Positions 46,867 through 57,730 of a DNA stretch of 64,000 nucleotides are shown one piece after another. The notes under the pieces are model-generated. The model saw only the letters and a program-made list of their open reading frames with translations, had not been told where the DNA came from and did not search any database. Source of the stretch: Leptobrachium leishanense (taxonomy: Eukaryota; Chordata; Amphibia; Anura; Megophryidae). The first letter of the stretch is position 1; every line of letters starts with the position of its first letter. Both the position numbers and the translations under genes were made by a program. Location of the stretch: positions 165,837,073 to 165,901,072 of the forward strand of contig CM019067.1 of assembly GCA_009667805.1 (NCBI GenBank). Reading direction: 5' to 3'.

Positions 46867-47228
46867 TGTCAAGGGGCACCCGGCGTGAGTCAAGGTGGGC
46901 CCTTTGTTCTGGATATTCAGCCCTTGAGGCAGGTTAGCTGCTGGCTGCCTAGATACTGACCACAGCACAGATACTGGACAAGAGAAATAACAGAACAACT
47001 GGAACAATAGGAAGGTCAGGAGACCAAGGAAGAAACAAAACACTAAAGGGAACCCTAGCTCTAGAATAAGGTCCTTGTAATGGCCATCTGTCTAGGGAAA
47101 GGGAACCTCACAAGAATACACAAAAACAAGAGAACAGGAAGAGCGAATGTTAAACAGGATACAGAAGCTAGGGCTAAATATCCTGTACAAAGGGTCCACC
47201 TTGGCTCACTCTGGGTGCCCCCGTGACA
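46867..47228. mobile_element. MITE with about 50-bp terminal inverted repeats (TGTCA ends)
   Basis: TGTCAAGGGGCACCCGGCGT, GAGTCAAGGTGGGCCCTTTG and GATATTCAGCCC at the left mirror GGGCTAAATATC, CAAAGGGTCCACCTTGGCTC and ACTCTGGGTGCCCCCGTGACA (in two parts) at the right. The interior is purine-rich with no coding content. I do not see a clear target duplication, so the superfamily is open. Interval 47229-47673 shows no gene. Confidence 0.72.
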
Positions 47229-47673
47229 CTTAAACTTGCATCTACGTAATTGTGGAGTGGAGATGTTACTTTTATTCTTCCAGCCAATACCCATTAAGAC
47301 ATGAGTGTATTGGTGTTATATGTTGTTGTCTGAAATAATATATTGGTGCTTACCTCAACTTCAATGAAGATGGTGCTTCATTTTGCAGCTCCCTGCACTC
47401 TCCATTTTCCTCCAAGAGTCAACAACCACCAACTTGTACAAATGAGATTTTCTTAAATGTGTAACGCTGTCACGATTCCCTTCGATATCAATGATGCAGA
47501 TCCCTATAGACAGACCTCTAAACCCTCTGATCCTTGAGTGGTCGGTAATACTAACCCTATATACCCCTGCTTTTGTCAGGGACACGATACAGGCAAACGC
47601 CACATAACACAAACACAGTACTATCTATACTGCGCTCAAAACAGGATTGGCAGTCGTGCATAAATGGTTAACA

Positions 47674-47830
47674 TCAGGAATCGTTCTTAGACAAGCAGAG
47701 TCAGAATCAGAGGTGGTTCTCAGACAAGCTGGGTCAATATCAGAGGTGGTTCTCAGACAAAATGGGTAAATAGCAAGAGTGGTACTCATACAATCCTGGT
47801 CAGCAATCCAAGTCAGCAGTAAGCAGGGCA
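47674..47830. repeat. 33-bp minisatellite, array 1
   Basis: About four or five degenerate units of the type GGTTCTCAGACAAGCTGGGTCAATATCAGAGGT (read in two parts), period 33 bp. A related array with the same period is at 49352-49480, and a single similar unit is at about 44233-44265. Confidence 0.7.
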
Positions 47831-48214
47831 TGTCACGGAAAGAAAAGACTTAGCTAAACTAGTTAACTACCTACCTCGCCGTGACGCATGGAAGGAGAGC
47901 GTACAAGGGGATTACAACTCCAAGTCTTTGGACTTACTAACTCTACCCGCTCAAGGGCCCCAAGGGCCGCCAACCTAACCCTCTTACACCGTACCCACCC
48001 TTCCAAATGTATACACTGCCACCACAAAAGTAATAGGGCACTCTCGAAACCCCACTAGCTGTATACCACCCCAATCCAGGAGCCCAACCATATACAGCTA
48101 ATATATATATATTTCACAGAAAAATAGAGGCTCAGTGGTGCTCAAAAGGTTAATGGCAGGTGGGGCGGATCGCTAATACACTATAGTGTATATCCCCAAG
48201 GACACTGTGTAACA
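47831..48214. other. No gene recognised
   Basis: Mixed sequence with a short (TA)n near 48100. Confidence 0.4.
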
Positions 48215-48781
48215 TGACATTAGAAACAATATTAGTGTAGCGCTCCCATACCCTACAGATGGTATATGCAGTTTATGCACAATTCTCAAATATCTCACAA
48301 ATAGTCTTAAGGGATTTTTTTCGGAAATAGTCTTAAGGGATTTTTTTCTTTTTTTCGGAAGGATTTTTTTCTTTCCTTCCAAATCTTTATATGTGGAGTG
48401 CAACACGCCAAAATATCATCTGAAGTTCCTCTGTTTTTCAGACGTTGAGGATCTTCACCAACTGGGTGAGTGCAATCTATATATGTGTTTTATCATGTTT
48501 TAAAAAACAGTCTGCACCATCCTATTTTTTAATGTCTTTAAGTATGGAGTTGATTTGAACATTTGATGGGAAGGTGAAGATCCTCAACGTCTGAAAAACA
48601 GAGGAACTTCAGATGATATTTTGGCGTGTTGCACTCCACATATAAAGATTTGGAAGGAAAGAAAAAAATCCTTCCGAAAAAAAGAAAAAAATCCCTTAAG
48701 ACTATTTGTGAGATATTTGAGAATTGTGCATATACCATCTGTGGGGTATGGGAGCGCTACACTAATATTGTTTCTAATGTC

Positions 48782-48782
<1 letters not shown>
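48215..48782. repeat. Foldback repeat with duplicated left arm
   Basis: TGACATTAGAAACAATATTA at 48215 mirrors TAATATTGTTTCTAATGTCA ending at 48782. The arms are 48215-48459 and 48573-48782, about 98% matched apart from a tandem duplication of about 26 bp around CTTAAGGGATTTTTTTCGGA in the left arm. The loop is 48460-48572. The outer edges carry GCGCTCCCATACC. Confidence 0.88.

Positions 48783-48815
<33 letters not shown>
48783..48815. repeat. (AT)n microsatellite
   Basis: Pure AT run abutting the right arm of the foldback. Interval 48816-49351 has no recognisable gene. Confidence 0.85.
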
Positions 48816-48819
<4 letters not shown>

Positions 48820-49351
48820 CAAACCAAATGCTAAATATTTCAGTAGCGATACCTAAGCGATTGCATTCGCGAAGCATGAATTAATATCTAGAGAAAACAG
48901 TACTGTGTTTTAAGTTTTAATGGAAAGAATACAAACTTTATACAGTGCCAATATCACATTAAAAACAAGACATACAAAATATACGAACGTGCAAATATAG
49001 CTCTTGAAATAAAATGGGACTTACATAGAAACTCTAATTTGAGAAGATATTTCTATGGATATTTCTTTGATTTCAAATGTCCCAGAGTGTTCTTAGATGT
49101 TCACTCAACCCCGCATTGTAGTGAAATACCCAGTGTACAGAGGGTGTTGATTCCTTGTCCCACATCCTCAACCAACCCCCAACCATTTGGTTCCCAGATC
49201 AAGTTACCATTCAGCTCCGGCTGATCAGATAAGAGGTTTGTAAATACCTTGACTGGCTTCACAAACTCCATTGCAAACACCAGAAAAAAAAACACAAATT
49301 CTGCGTTTAAAATCTTGCATACTGCTTGCAGAAAAATTATGCCGTTTGTGA

Positions 49352-49480
49352 CAGGGCACTCATAAAATCTGGGTCAGTATCAAGTAAAGCTCCTCATACA
49401 ATCTGGGTCAGCAGTAAGCAGGGTCCTCACACAATCCGAGTCAGCAGTAAGCAGGATCCTCATACAATCCAAGTCAATAA
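49352..49480. repeat. 33-bp minisatellite, array 2
   Basis: About four units of the type CCTCACACAATCCGAGTCAG CAGTAAGCAGGGT (33 bp, read in two parts). Same period and similar words as the array at 47674. Confidence 0.75.
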
Positions 49481-49749
49481 TAAAAAGACAAAAGAATCAA
49501 TGAATCGTGAGTGCCGAATCACTAGCTCTGCGGCAAGCAACTCCATGACAAGGCACGGAGTCATTTGCGTGGTCAGGATTTAAAGTCGGCTCTCCGCATC
49601 ATCATACCGTGCCCCACCCCCTGATTGGCCGCACGACCTCTTACCACTGGTGAACTGCCTGGCACCTGGCCAGTAAACAGGGGAGATGGTGCTGCCTGGT
49701 GCCCGCTGTACGAGCCGCCAGAGATCCCCCATGGGGCAGAGGACGTGAC

Positions 49750-50590
49750 AAATGCACGGTGTAAGGGGAATGTAGGTATGAGCCAAATATGAGGCAATAA
49801 ACTTGTAGAGAAAGCAAAATGAGGTTCATTAGGGGCTTTATTAATATAAACAAGCAACAGTATGGCTGAAGCTACTGGTGTATAGCAAGGCCAGAAAAGG
49901 GCTGATTGAGTGAAACAGGAAAGAGAAAAGCAAGGAAAACAAGAGCCAAGATACGGAAAACAGAGTAACTCAAGTGGAATTTACAGGAGGCACAAGACAG
50001 ACGGAACAGAACAAGGTCTGTCTGAAGACTTGGAGGAACCCCTGGAGGCAGGAGGCTGGAGTTACAGGAGGCAGGAGACAGGGCATACAGAGGCACTGTA
50101 GGCAGAAGTCCAGAGATGCAGGGGCACTGTAAGTAGCAGTACAGAGATGCAGGGGCACTGTAGGTAGTAGTCCAGAGATGCAGGAGCACTGTAGGTAATA
50201 GTCCAGCAATGCAGGGGTACTGTAGGTAGAAGTCCAGGGATGTAGGGGCATTGTAGGCAGGAATCAATGGATACAGGGGCACTTTTGGCAGGAGACCAGA
50301 GAGGCAGGGGATCAGGAAGCAAACCCAGGCACTGGTAGCTTACATTTTATGTATCTTAATTAAGAAGCAAGGTCTGATGGGAGCTCCACCCTTAAATAGA
50401 GCAACAGGGGGAGATTGGCCGCACCTGTGGCTGCTAGTAGTAGAGTCATAATCAGGCTGGAAGATTGGCAAGGCAGGAAAGGTGTTCTCAGACATAAATT
50501 CTCCCCAAGGTCTGTGCAAGGTCACGTTCATCATTATTAAGCAAATGAAGACTTGCAGCAAAATTACATCCACTTTCCAATGTTATCATG
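49750..50590 (-). mobile_element. Probable LTR-like sequence, minus strand
   Basis: On the minus strand it shows a TATA-like CTATTTAAGGG (complement near 50390), a pyrimidine-rich middle containing the 31-bp minisatellite, and AATAAAG (complement near 49838) followed by about 90 bp to TGCATTTGTCACG. The order resembles an LTR and the similar sequence at 35574-36617. Edges and target duplication are not established. Confidence 0.35.
50094..50284. repeat. 31-bp minisatellite, about six units
   Basis: Units beginning CACTGTAGGCAGAAGTCCAG start at 50094, 50125 and 50156 and continue with increasing divergence. Predicted peptides across it are artefacts. Confidence 0.85.
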
Positions 50591-51538
50591 TATGAACAGA
50601 AGGGTAGATTGAGAAGTGAGTGACTCCATTTAGATTACAGATTCAGTCTGTAACAACTGAACCAACTTTCATTTTTTTAACCCATTACTACAGATATAAT
50701 TGAATAAATCTGACTAAAATGTGTTTTTCTTAGAGTTAAGTGATTATTAAATCGTGCTTCTGGGTCATTACACATGGTTATGTCACAATTTCAAAAAGTA
50801 CTATATGTAATATTTCTAGTGACAGCGGAGGATTGTATATCATCATGTGCTAAGATAGGCAGATAAAATGATGATAGAGAGATAGATACATAGATAGATA
50901 AATATCCAGAAACAACAGCTATTGGCTTGTAAGCACCTACAAACAATATGCGTTATAATTTTTATAGTCAATTCTAAATCACATTTAGACTAGGAACATT
51001 GCGTATCACTAGCTGATAATGAACTGGCAAAATAAAATCGATTAACATGCGGAAAATCTTCTGGCACCACTTGAAGACAAAATAAAAATATTTCCAGGTG
51101 CAGACTATTATATTATAGTTGAATGCATCTGTTCAATACATTGCTGCAAACAAAATCAACTTTCCTTTTTTTAACAACCTGAGTGTGAAAGAAAAACATG
51201 TCTAAAATCCACTTCTTGCTGCCCAAATTAGGCAGAGAAATAGCAATTTAATATTTTTGCTTTGCTCAATAAATCAAATGCAATTTAATACGATTCCCTG
51301 GCGAATCCTGAAATGCAATGCTAAAGAAAACCTGCATGAGTATATATATTGCTGGTAATGAAGGATTAATTTAATAACTGCTTGGTGCTAACTTTAAAAA
51401 AAATCATGACAGGTTTTGCCTCCATGCAAAAATTGTGAAGACCCTAGAACTGAACTGCTTTTTGTGCCATCTATTAAACATGATATGGAACCTTTGTTTA
51501 ACATTTCTAAATATCATAAACTTATATTAAAACACATA
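50591..51538. other. No gene recognised
   Basis: AT-rich with a short GATA-type microsatellite near 50875-50905. Confidence 0.45.
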
Positions 51539-52049
51539 GGGCCCTATTACATTCTTTGCGCAAACGTTAACGCGTGCGCAAAAACGCATTAACGCGAGGG
51601 GCAAAACCCTTTGCGCTGAACGTAGTATTACAATGTCCGTGCAAAAAATGCGTGTTAACGTCTACCGCAGGTGAACCTGCGCAAACCCTTTGTGAGCGTA
51701 ATGTATGGCGCATGTCCTATACTTAACATTGTGAGCGCAAATGCGTTTACAGCGCACAATCTATGTGCAAAATTTAACACACAGCGTTTGCGCGCATAAT
51801 TTTAACAACTTTTTAAAAGCTGGTGGTAACGGCAAATCTGAACGTCCTGGCCAGACCCAAATACATCAGTCCAAAAAAGAAATATGCAGCAACGTATAGT
51901 TACACATTCTACGCATACCCAAATATTAAAATGGAGATGTATTTTTTTATTACTGCTGCAGCATATATACGCAGATTGATTTTAACAGGTGCAAAAACTT
52001 AACGTAAAATTATTGTGGTTCTCCTTTCTGATTGGCTGAATCGCGTGAA

Positions 52050-52060
52050 AAAACAGTCCG
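52050..52060 (+). repeat. Target-site duplication, left (AKTIP retrocopy)
   Basis: AAAACAGTCCG, repeated exactly at 53115-53125 just after the A-rich tail. The empty site in the sibling MITE at 26690-26720 reads (complement) GAAAAAAACAGTCAGCACAC. Confidence 0.88.
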
Positions 52061-53114
52061 GAGCGGAGTGACAAGGGATGGGATTGGATAAAGCGCCTCC
52101 TGGGGCCAGAGGAAGCGTTTAAATGAGGACGGCTGGATCTGCGGACAATCAGCATCTCCGTGGATGATGAATCCTTTCTGGAGCATGCCGGCAACGTCTC
52201 TGCGGAAAAGAGCTGACGGCGAAGATAAGATTACAGCGGCAGAGCAGAAGATCAGCCCCTCTCGCTCCAACAAGAAGCAGCTTTCATCAATCCCAAAAAA
52301 TGCCGTGCCCATCACAAAGCCCACCTCACCCACCCAGTCCGTGCATTCTACGAATGGGACACACGCCTCGTACGGCCCCTTCTACCTCGAGTACTCTCTC
52401 CTGGCAGAGTTCACTCTGGTCGTAAAGCAGAAGTTGCCCGGTGTCTACGTGCAGCCCTCGTACCAGTCTGTGCTCATGTGGTTCAGTGTACTCTTCATTC
52501 GGCACGGGTTGTACCAGGACGGCGTGTTTAAGTTCACGGTGTATCCCTGACAACTATCCTGATAGCGAGTACCCGCAGCTGGTCTTTGACATACCAGTCT
52601 TCCATCCCCTGGTTGATCCGGAGTCGGGCGAGCTGGATATTAAGAGGGCCTTTGCCAAGTGGAGGAGGAACCACAATCACATCTGGCAGGTGCTGATGTA
52701 CGGCCGGAGGATCTTCTACAAGATCGACACAAACAGCCCTTTAAACCCAAAGGCAGTGGTGCTATACGAAAAGGATGTTCAGCTTTTCAAGAGCAAAGTG
52801 GCAGAAAGTGTTCGACTATGCAACAGCCATTTATTTGATCAGCCGAAAATAGAGGATTCCTATGCAATTATTTTTTCTCCTTGGAATCCCGGTTTGCACG
52901 ATGAGACCAGAGAGAAAATGTTGGCGCAAAAAAAGTCTGAAGAACAATCTAAAGGCCTGCATGTCAGTGGGCTGTCGTGGGTTATGCTCGCTGCCTTCCA
53001 GCCATCACATGGGACGTCATCCAGCATCGCAATCTTTCTCAAAAAACACCTCTTGGAAACTTTTGGTTTTATTGAATTTAATAAAAATATAAAACTATGC
53101 ATAAAAAAAATTAC
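52061..53114 (+). pseudogene. AKTIP: Processed retrocopy of AKTIP (AKT-interacting protein / FTS)
   Basis: AKTIP is a ubiquitin-conjugating-enzyme variant without the catalytic cysteine that works in the FTS-Hook-FHIP complex on dynein cargo and at telomeres. Here an intronless copy starts with a 103-bp 5' UTR and ATG at 52164 ([19 protein letters not shown]). It covers the family landmarks [38 protein letters not shown] and [15 protein letters not shown]. The frame then breaks: two bases are missing at about 52544, so TGA (52548-52550) ends it. The sequence resumes one frame over as [60 protein letters not shown] and GLSWV (about 52984). After GLSWV it no longer resembles AKTIP. AATAAA at 53080-53085 and an A-rich tail precede an 11-bp direct repeat (52050-52060 and 53115-53125). 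This is LINE-mediated retroposition of an mRNA. Confidence 0.93.
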
Positions 53115-53298
53115 AAAACAGTCCGCACACCGATTTCTGCATGCATCGTTACTGCGCATGTGTTTTTGTGCGTCCGTTTTACACGCATTATTTTTTGACG
53201 GATGACCGTTGATTTACGCGCGTTAAAGTTTAACTCTGTGTGCAAAAATTCAAGCGCTGTCCGAGCGTTTTTGCGTTCAGCATGTAATAGGGCCCATA

Positions 53299-54027
53299 AT
53301 ATTTGTTTTTCCAAGCTACATAACAGAATTCTATGTCTAAAAATATCTTGCTGGGGCCATATTTTTCTAGAAAATGGACAATGCTGCCCTTTCGGGCCTT
53401 TGTGTTGCCTCAAGTAGTTTTCTGTCACTTATATTAAACTAATATTCCTGCACTCAACTTTTAAACCTATTCTTCAAAAAAAAAAAGCATTGACTGTTCA
53501 ATAGAGGAATGCATGGCTGGAAAATTCATTTAGTTTCATTTAAAATTATTTTTGTTTACGTTATTTTGTTTCAGATTTCATTTTGTTTCTTTATCTCGTT
53601 TCATTTTGTTTGGTATATTGAATCGCTAAAACTCCATTGTAAGTTAAAATCGATTCGATAGTTGATATTGATTCGAATTTCGGATCACTAAATAAATCCC
53701 CAATTAATCAAATCCTGCTGTTAACCTTTCTACAGGTACTGTAGATGACAACTCTAGCCATCTAGACAATTAAATGTGTGTCTGTTTGCATCGCCTAAGT
53801 TTCAGCCCTTTGTCACCATCACATCTAAAACAGAGTCTTGGTTAGATAATGTGGAAAGGAATCATTGAAATACAGTTGGTGGTTATATTTTACAGATATA
53901 TTAAGTGGGCCAGAAAAGAAGCATTATGCCAAGAGATTTTCTTATAAACCTTTATACAACACCTCTTATTCTTTAAAGCAGGAGTGCTACCTTGGCCCTC
54001 CAGAAGTTTTTCCCTCAACCTAATGAA
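53299..54027. other. No gene recognised
   Basis: AT-rich. A TTTCATTTTGTTT-type low-complexity stretch lies at 53530-53620. CCTTGGCCCTCCAGAAGTTT near 53993 is a fragment of the TGGCCCTCCAGA MITE family. Confidence 0.45.
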
Positions 54028-54420
54028 TAGAGGGGGGGTTGTGGGGTCCTGAGAACGAGCAACAGCACTAGTGGCCTGCTCTAGGGTGGGGGCCCGCTCA
54101 GGTCTCACAAGGTTTTAGCTTGTTTGTGCCATTACTGGGTTGAATGCTCCATATGCAAATCAGCCTGCTCTCACCCAAAAAAGGTGGCCAGTGTTGATTG
54201 CCAAGGACGTCATCCCTGCACGAGAGGTGCAGCAACCCCTGACGATCGTTTTGGCCTTGTTAGGCATAGTCGGGAGGGTAGAGCTGACACCCCTCTAGGC
54301 ACACCAAGCAAGTGGTTCATGTCTGGATAACCCTGTAGACTAATAGTGAGGAAAAGGGGGGTTGTGAGGGTCCTGTGAATGAGCAACAGCACTAGTGGCC
54401 TGCTCTACGGTGGGGGCCAT
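54028..54420 (+). repeat. Repeat with direct terminal copies (Penelope-like suspected)
   Basis: GGGTCCTGAGAACGAGCAAC through TGGCCTGCTCTAGGGTGGGG at 54035 is repeated at 54367 (GGGTCCTGTGAATGAGCAAC). The unit is the same as the arms of the foldback at 8074-8284. Between the copies lies GCAACCCCTGACGATCG, then TTTTGGCCTTGTTAGGC, a word order often seen next to degenerate hammerhead motifs. No coding sequence. Confidence 0.55.
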
Positions 54421-55506
54421 AACCTAATGAATGGCTGAGTATCAAGGGAAATGTTAAGACCACTAGAGACCAAAGACCACTTCACAATTTTTTTACTTTG
54501 TTGGAATTATTGTACCAACAGACCCTGAAGCATATTCGGGATGCTGTATCAATATCAATTGTTTATTCAGTAAAGCATTTTCAAAAATTTGACTATACAC
54601 ATATTGTATATTTGCTTGGGACCAATGGGTTTAGAGGAAAGATGTCCTGAAAATGATGTGTCCCACTGTCCAACACCAATGGCCTCCTAAAGTCCTTCGA
54701 TCTGATGTTCTAGGCGGCATCTGGTCTACAGGAGGTGGAGAAGTCATGTAGGCCCTACTCACTCACTTCACCAATCCTGACTCACTGAAACAAACTATCA
54801 AAACCATTTGAAACAGAATATAACACAAACAGAAATAAAATTATAAAAACAAGATAATCTCTATATAAATCCCTCGTTTTTCATTACAAACGCATTCTAC
54901 CAATTGTTGAAAGACATAAAGCATATTGAAGTGACAAGTTATTTGCCATTGCATTTCTATTTAAGTGACTAAAGCATAACATCCATATTGAAAGCAATAA
55001 ATATCATCCCTAAAGAGAATGATAATGATAAATAAATGGAATTTCACTCACGTGCACAAAAAAGTAATTGTTTAATTTGTTAACATGACAAAGCAATAGA
55101 TCGAAAAAATTCAATTATGTTTGTTCAGCTGTCTAGCGCCTCTTGGCACAAACTGCTGATCTCAGTGGTAATGTTACAGGAAGAGGTGTGTTTGCCATTA
55201 AAAGTAAGAAATTAGTCAAATTGATTTCACACTGAATGAACAACGCATTTGACAGAGAAGAAGTGGAAGTGTCTGTAAATAATGTTATACTTTTAAGCGG
55301 AAAATAATTGCATTTTTTTCTCGTTAATCATTAATACTATCGTCATTCATTGCATATTAATTATGCTTGCCATTAACAGAAAATTTGCTAAATATTTTAA
55401 TTCTACATGTTATTTAAATAATGTATTATTTGTTCCATTATTCATCTATCTCTCTTTCTGACTGTCTATCTACATTTTATCTGCAATGGACCAGCACCCC
55501 TCTTAT
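54421..55506. other. No gene recognised
   Basis: AT-rich, no motif-bearing frame. Confidence 0.45.
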
Positions 55507-56460
55507 TTTTTACTTCAAATAATATCTTTTGATTGTGGCATCAAAAGTGGGTGATGCGGTTGTCAAACTTGTCACCCACTATTTGATGTCACAATAAAGG
55601 ATGCCATTTGAAGAAGCAAAATCAGGAGTGCTGGACCATTCGTGGCAAGCTCTAAAGCCTGAAGTTGTGGAAGGGGTTTAAATGCCTTATAACCTCTCAC
55701 AGGGACCATCACCATTTTTTCTACTTCTCACCAGGTAAGCCACCTTTCAGGTTTGCCACCATGTCTCTGCACGATTATTGTTCTCTTTTTGTTTACCCTC
55801 CCTCCCCCTCCTTTTTCTACTCCCTTTTTTTTGAGCTTGGGAGACAACAAGTATCACACGGATACAGTATCGGAACAAGGAGGACTGTACTGGTCTATAC
55901 TATAGGTACTGTTCTATATAATTATGGACTGGTACATGTTCCATTGCACTGGACTACACCATTGGATATTTTGCACTTTATTGATATCTTTGCACTTTAT
56001 CAAATTTTGGATACTGTTGCACTTTATGGACTGACATACACACCATTGCACCAGATCACATTATTGGATACTATTGCACTTTATTGCTTATACAAATGGA
56101 CATGGTTGCACTATATCGGCTCCCGTAGAATAGCCCTGTTTGCATGTGCTTTATTATATCATTATAAGCACGTGCACTTATTTGTTGTTGTTTACACAGT
56201 GCACATTAAGAACGCTATATGTTATTTTATGATTGACAGAATTAATTTGTCTATAATTATTGTAACATTTTCTTGATGCGCTACAAGGGACCCCCATTGT
56301 ACGTTTTCATCCTTGTTTGACGCAGATTTTGGTTGTTTTTTCTGCGTTTTTGTGTTTATCCCCTTGGGCAGCATCACACTATTTATTGGTTCCCCCTATC
56401 TTGATAATTTATAATTGATTTACATATTACTAGCTTGCTTCACATTAGGCGCCTACGCTG
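55507..56460. repeat. Palindrome followed by degenerate TTGCACTTTAT repeats
   Basis: An imperfect palindrome at about 55507-55615 (AAATAATATCTTTTGATTGT...GTGGCATCAAAAGTGGGTGA against TCACCCACTATTTGATG and AATAAAGGATGCCATTTGA). Further on, 55960-56110 contains TTGCACTTTAT about five times at irregular spacing. The 203-codon frame at 55665-56276 (MWKGFKCL...) spans this and encodes a Tyr/His/Leu-rich product with loose internal repeats; I do not recognise it and think it is not a gene. ATTAGGCGCCTACGCTGC with AT runs at 56450 closes the block. Confidence 0.5.
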
Positions 56461-56561
56461 CATAATATATATTTTTATATATACATTCTTTGCCACCATG
56501 TCTGCCTTGGGCACACCGTGACTGAATTATACTTTTTGTGGGCTTTATAGCAGAGCACAGC

Positions 56562-56690
56562 AACCTTGGCCTTCCAGATGTTTTGAACCTACAACTCCCA
56601 TGATACTTAGCCAATCAGGTTGGCTGCGCCACATGGGAAATGTATTTCCGAAGCATTTGGTGGGCCGAGGTTGTTGACTCCTGTTCCATT
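56562..56690. mobile_element. Short palindromic MITE (TGGCCCTCCAGA family), copy 2
   Basis: CCTTGGCCTTCCAGATGTTT and CAACTCCCATGATACTTAGC are mirrored by CACATGGGAAATGTATTTCC and GGTGGGCCGAGGTTG. Confidence 0.65.
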
Positions 56691-57730
56691 GCTTTACTCT
56701 GACCACAACTGTTTTATTTTTCTTCTCCTGTATTGTGGGTCTGGGGTCATGGTCATGTGCACCCTCTCTCGAGACTGAGTGCTCACTACATTTGAATTTC
56801 TTTTACCTATAGCTGTCATGGTGACTTTATGGTTATTAAAAGTATTATATAAAAGTATTTAATAAAATAATGACGCCAGCAGTAAGATGATGTTTAGGAA
56901 CTGTTCTCTATTTTAGAACAAGTGTATTACAATGAAATAAAATCTTTACAGCAGGTTTGGTTTCATGTGAGGAAAATTATAACAGCATACTATAAAAGTA
57001 TAATATGTTAAGATTTCCCAGAATAGCTTTTATTAGATCAAAATATTGAAAAAATATATAAAAAGTTCTTGGATTGAGATACATTTTCCTGATGGATATT
57101 ACAAATTGGTATTTTCGATGTTTTATTTTTATTTGCATTTGAAACTGTAAATTGTGGAGCAACAGTATTTATTTTTACTAAAAGGACATGTAAGAAGTTT
57201 TTAAGTCTGATGAAAGTGCAGGTGCATGTGAAATAGCCCTTTAATGATTATTTTGCGCTTCCCACTGTAAGTGTAGGTGTGAACTCAATAAAGACAGCAT
57301 TAACTGTAGACCAGAAAGACAGGTGCCAATTTCATCTTAATAATATTTAGTATTCTGGGTGCCTACAACCATATGACTTTATATTTTGAAGATGATAGAA
57401 CAGTACATATAGTGAATTTTGATTTTCTTAAAGCAGTTCATTCTGCTTACACATTGATGTGATACATAAACTAAATAAATTGGATCTAGATGTAAGCATG
57501 ATCATATGTAGGATAATCATTAGACAACTACGTGCCAAAGCTATCCTGGTACATAGAAAAGAAGTAAATATATAGAAGTGGAATTAATTTACATAATGCT
57601 CTGGGGGAGGTCAGCTCTATTTTCTTTTTAAATCATTTTATTGTTTCAGGCATAAAACAGGTGCACAAATATATGTTTGTGTCTGTGTTTTTGTGGGTAT
57701 ATGGTTGAGTGACTGTGTGGCGGGATATGT
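56691..57730. other. No gene recognised
   Basis: AT-rich with short frames only. Confidence 0.45.

Larger units (their letters stand above)
51539..53295. mobile_element. Harbinger-like MITE, copy 3, carrying an AKTIP retrocopy
   Basis: Ends GGGCCCTATTACATTCTTTG and AGCATGTAATAGGGCCC, flanked by ATA (51536-51538 and 53296-53298). Outside the 1.05 kb retrocopy its sequence follows the siblings at 24216 and 26521: CGCATTAACGCGAGGGGCAA, TCCTATACTTAACATTGTGA, TTAAAAGCTGGTGGTAACGG, GATTGGCTGAATCGCGTGA on the left and ACACGCATTATTTTTTGACG on the right. The size of 1757 bp is explained by the nested copy. Confidence 0.82.

Noticed and set aside
52441..53205. A 254-codon open frame as a functional AKTIP-like gene
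   Set aside because: Its first 30 or so codons are out of frame with AKTIP and its last third runs into 3' UTR and MITE sequence. The true frame is broken near 52544.
51539..53295. Capture of a host gene by a Harbinger-type transposon (transduplication)
   Set aside because: The AKTIP copy lacks introns, has a poly(A) signal and A-rich tail, and has its own 11-bp target duplication inside the MITE. Retroposition into the MITE explains this better.
55665..56276. 203-codon open frame as a membrane protein gene
   Set aside because: The sequence is built from degenerate TTGCACTTTAT-type repeats and AT-rich DNA. There is no recognisable domain or convincing start context.
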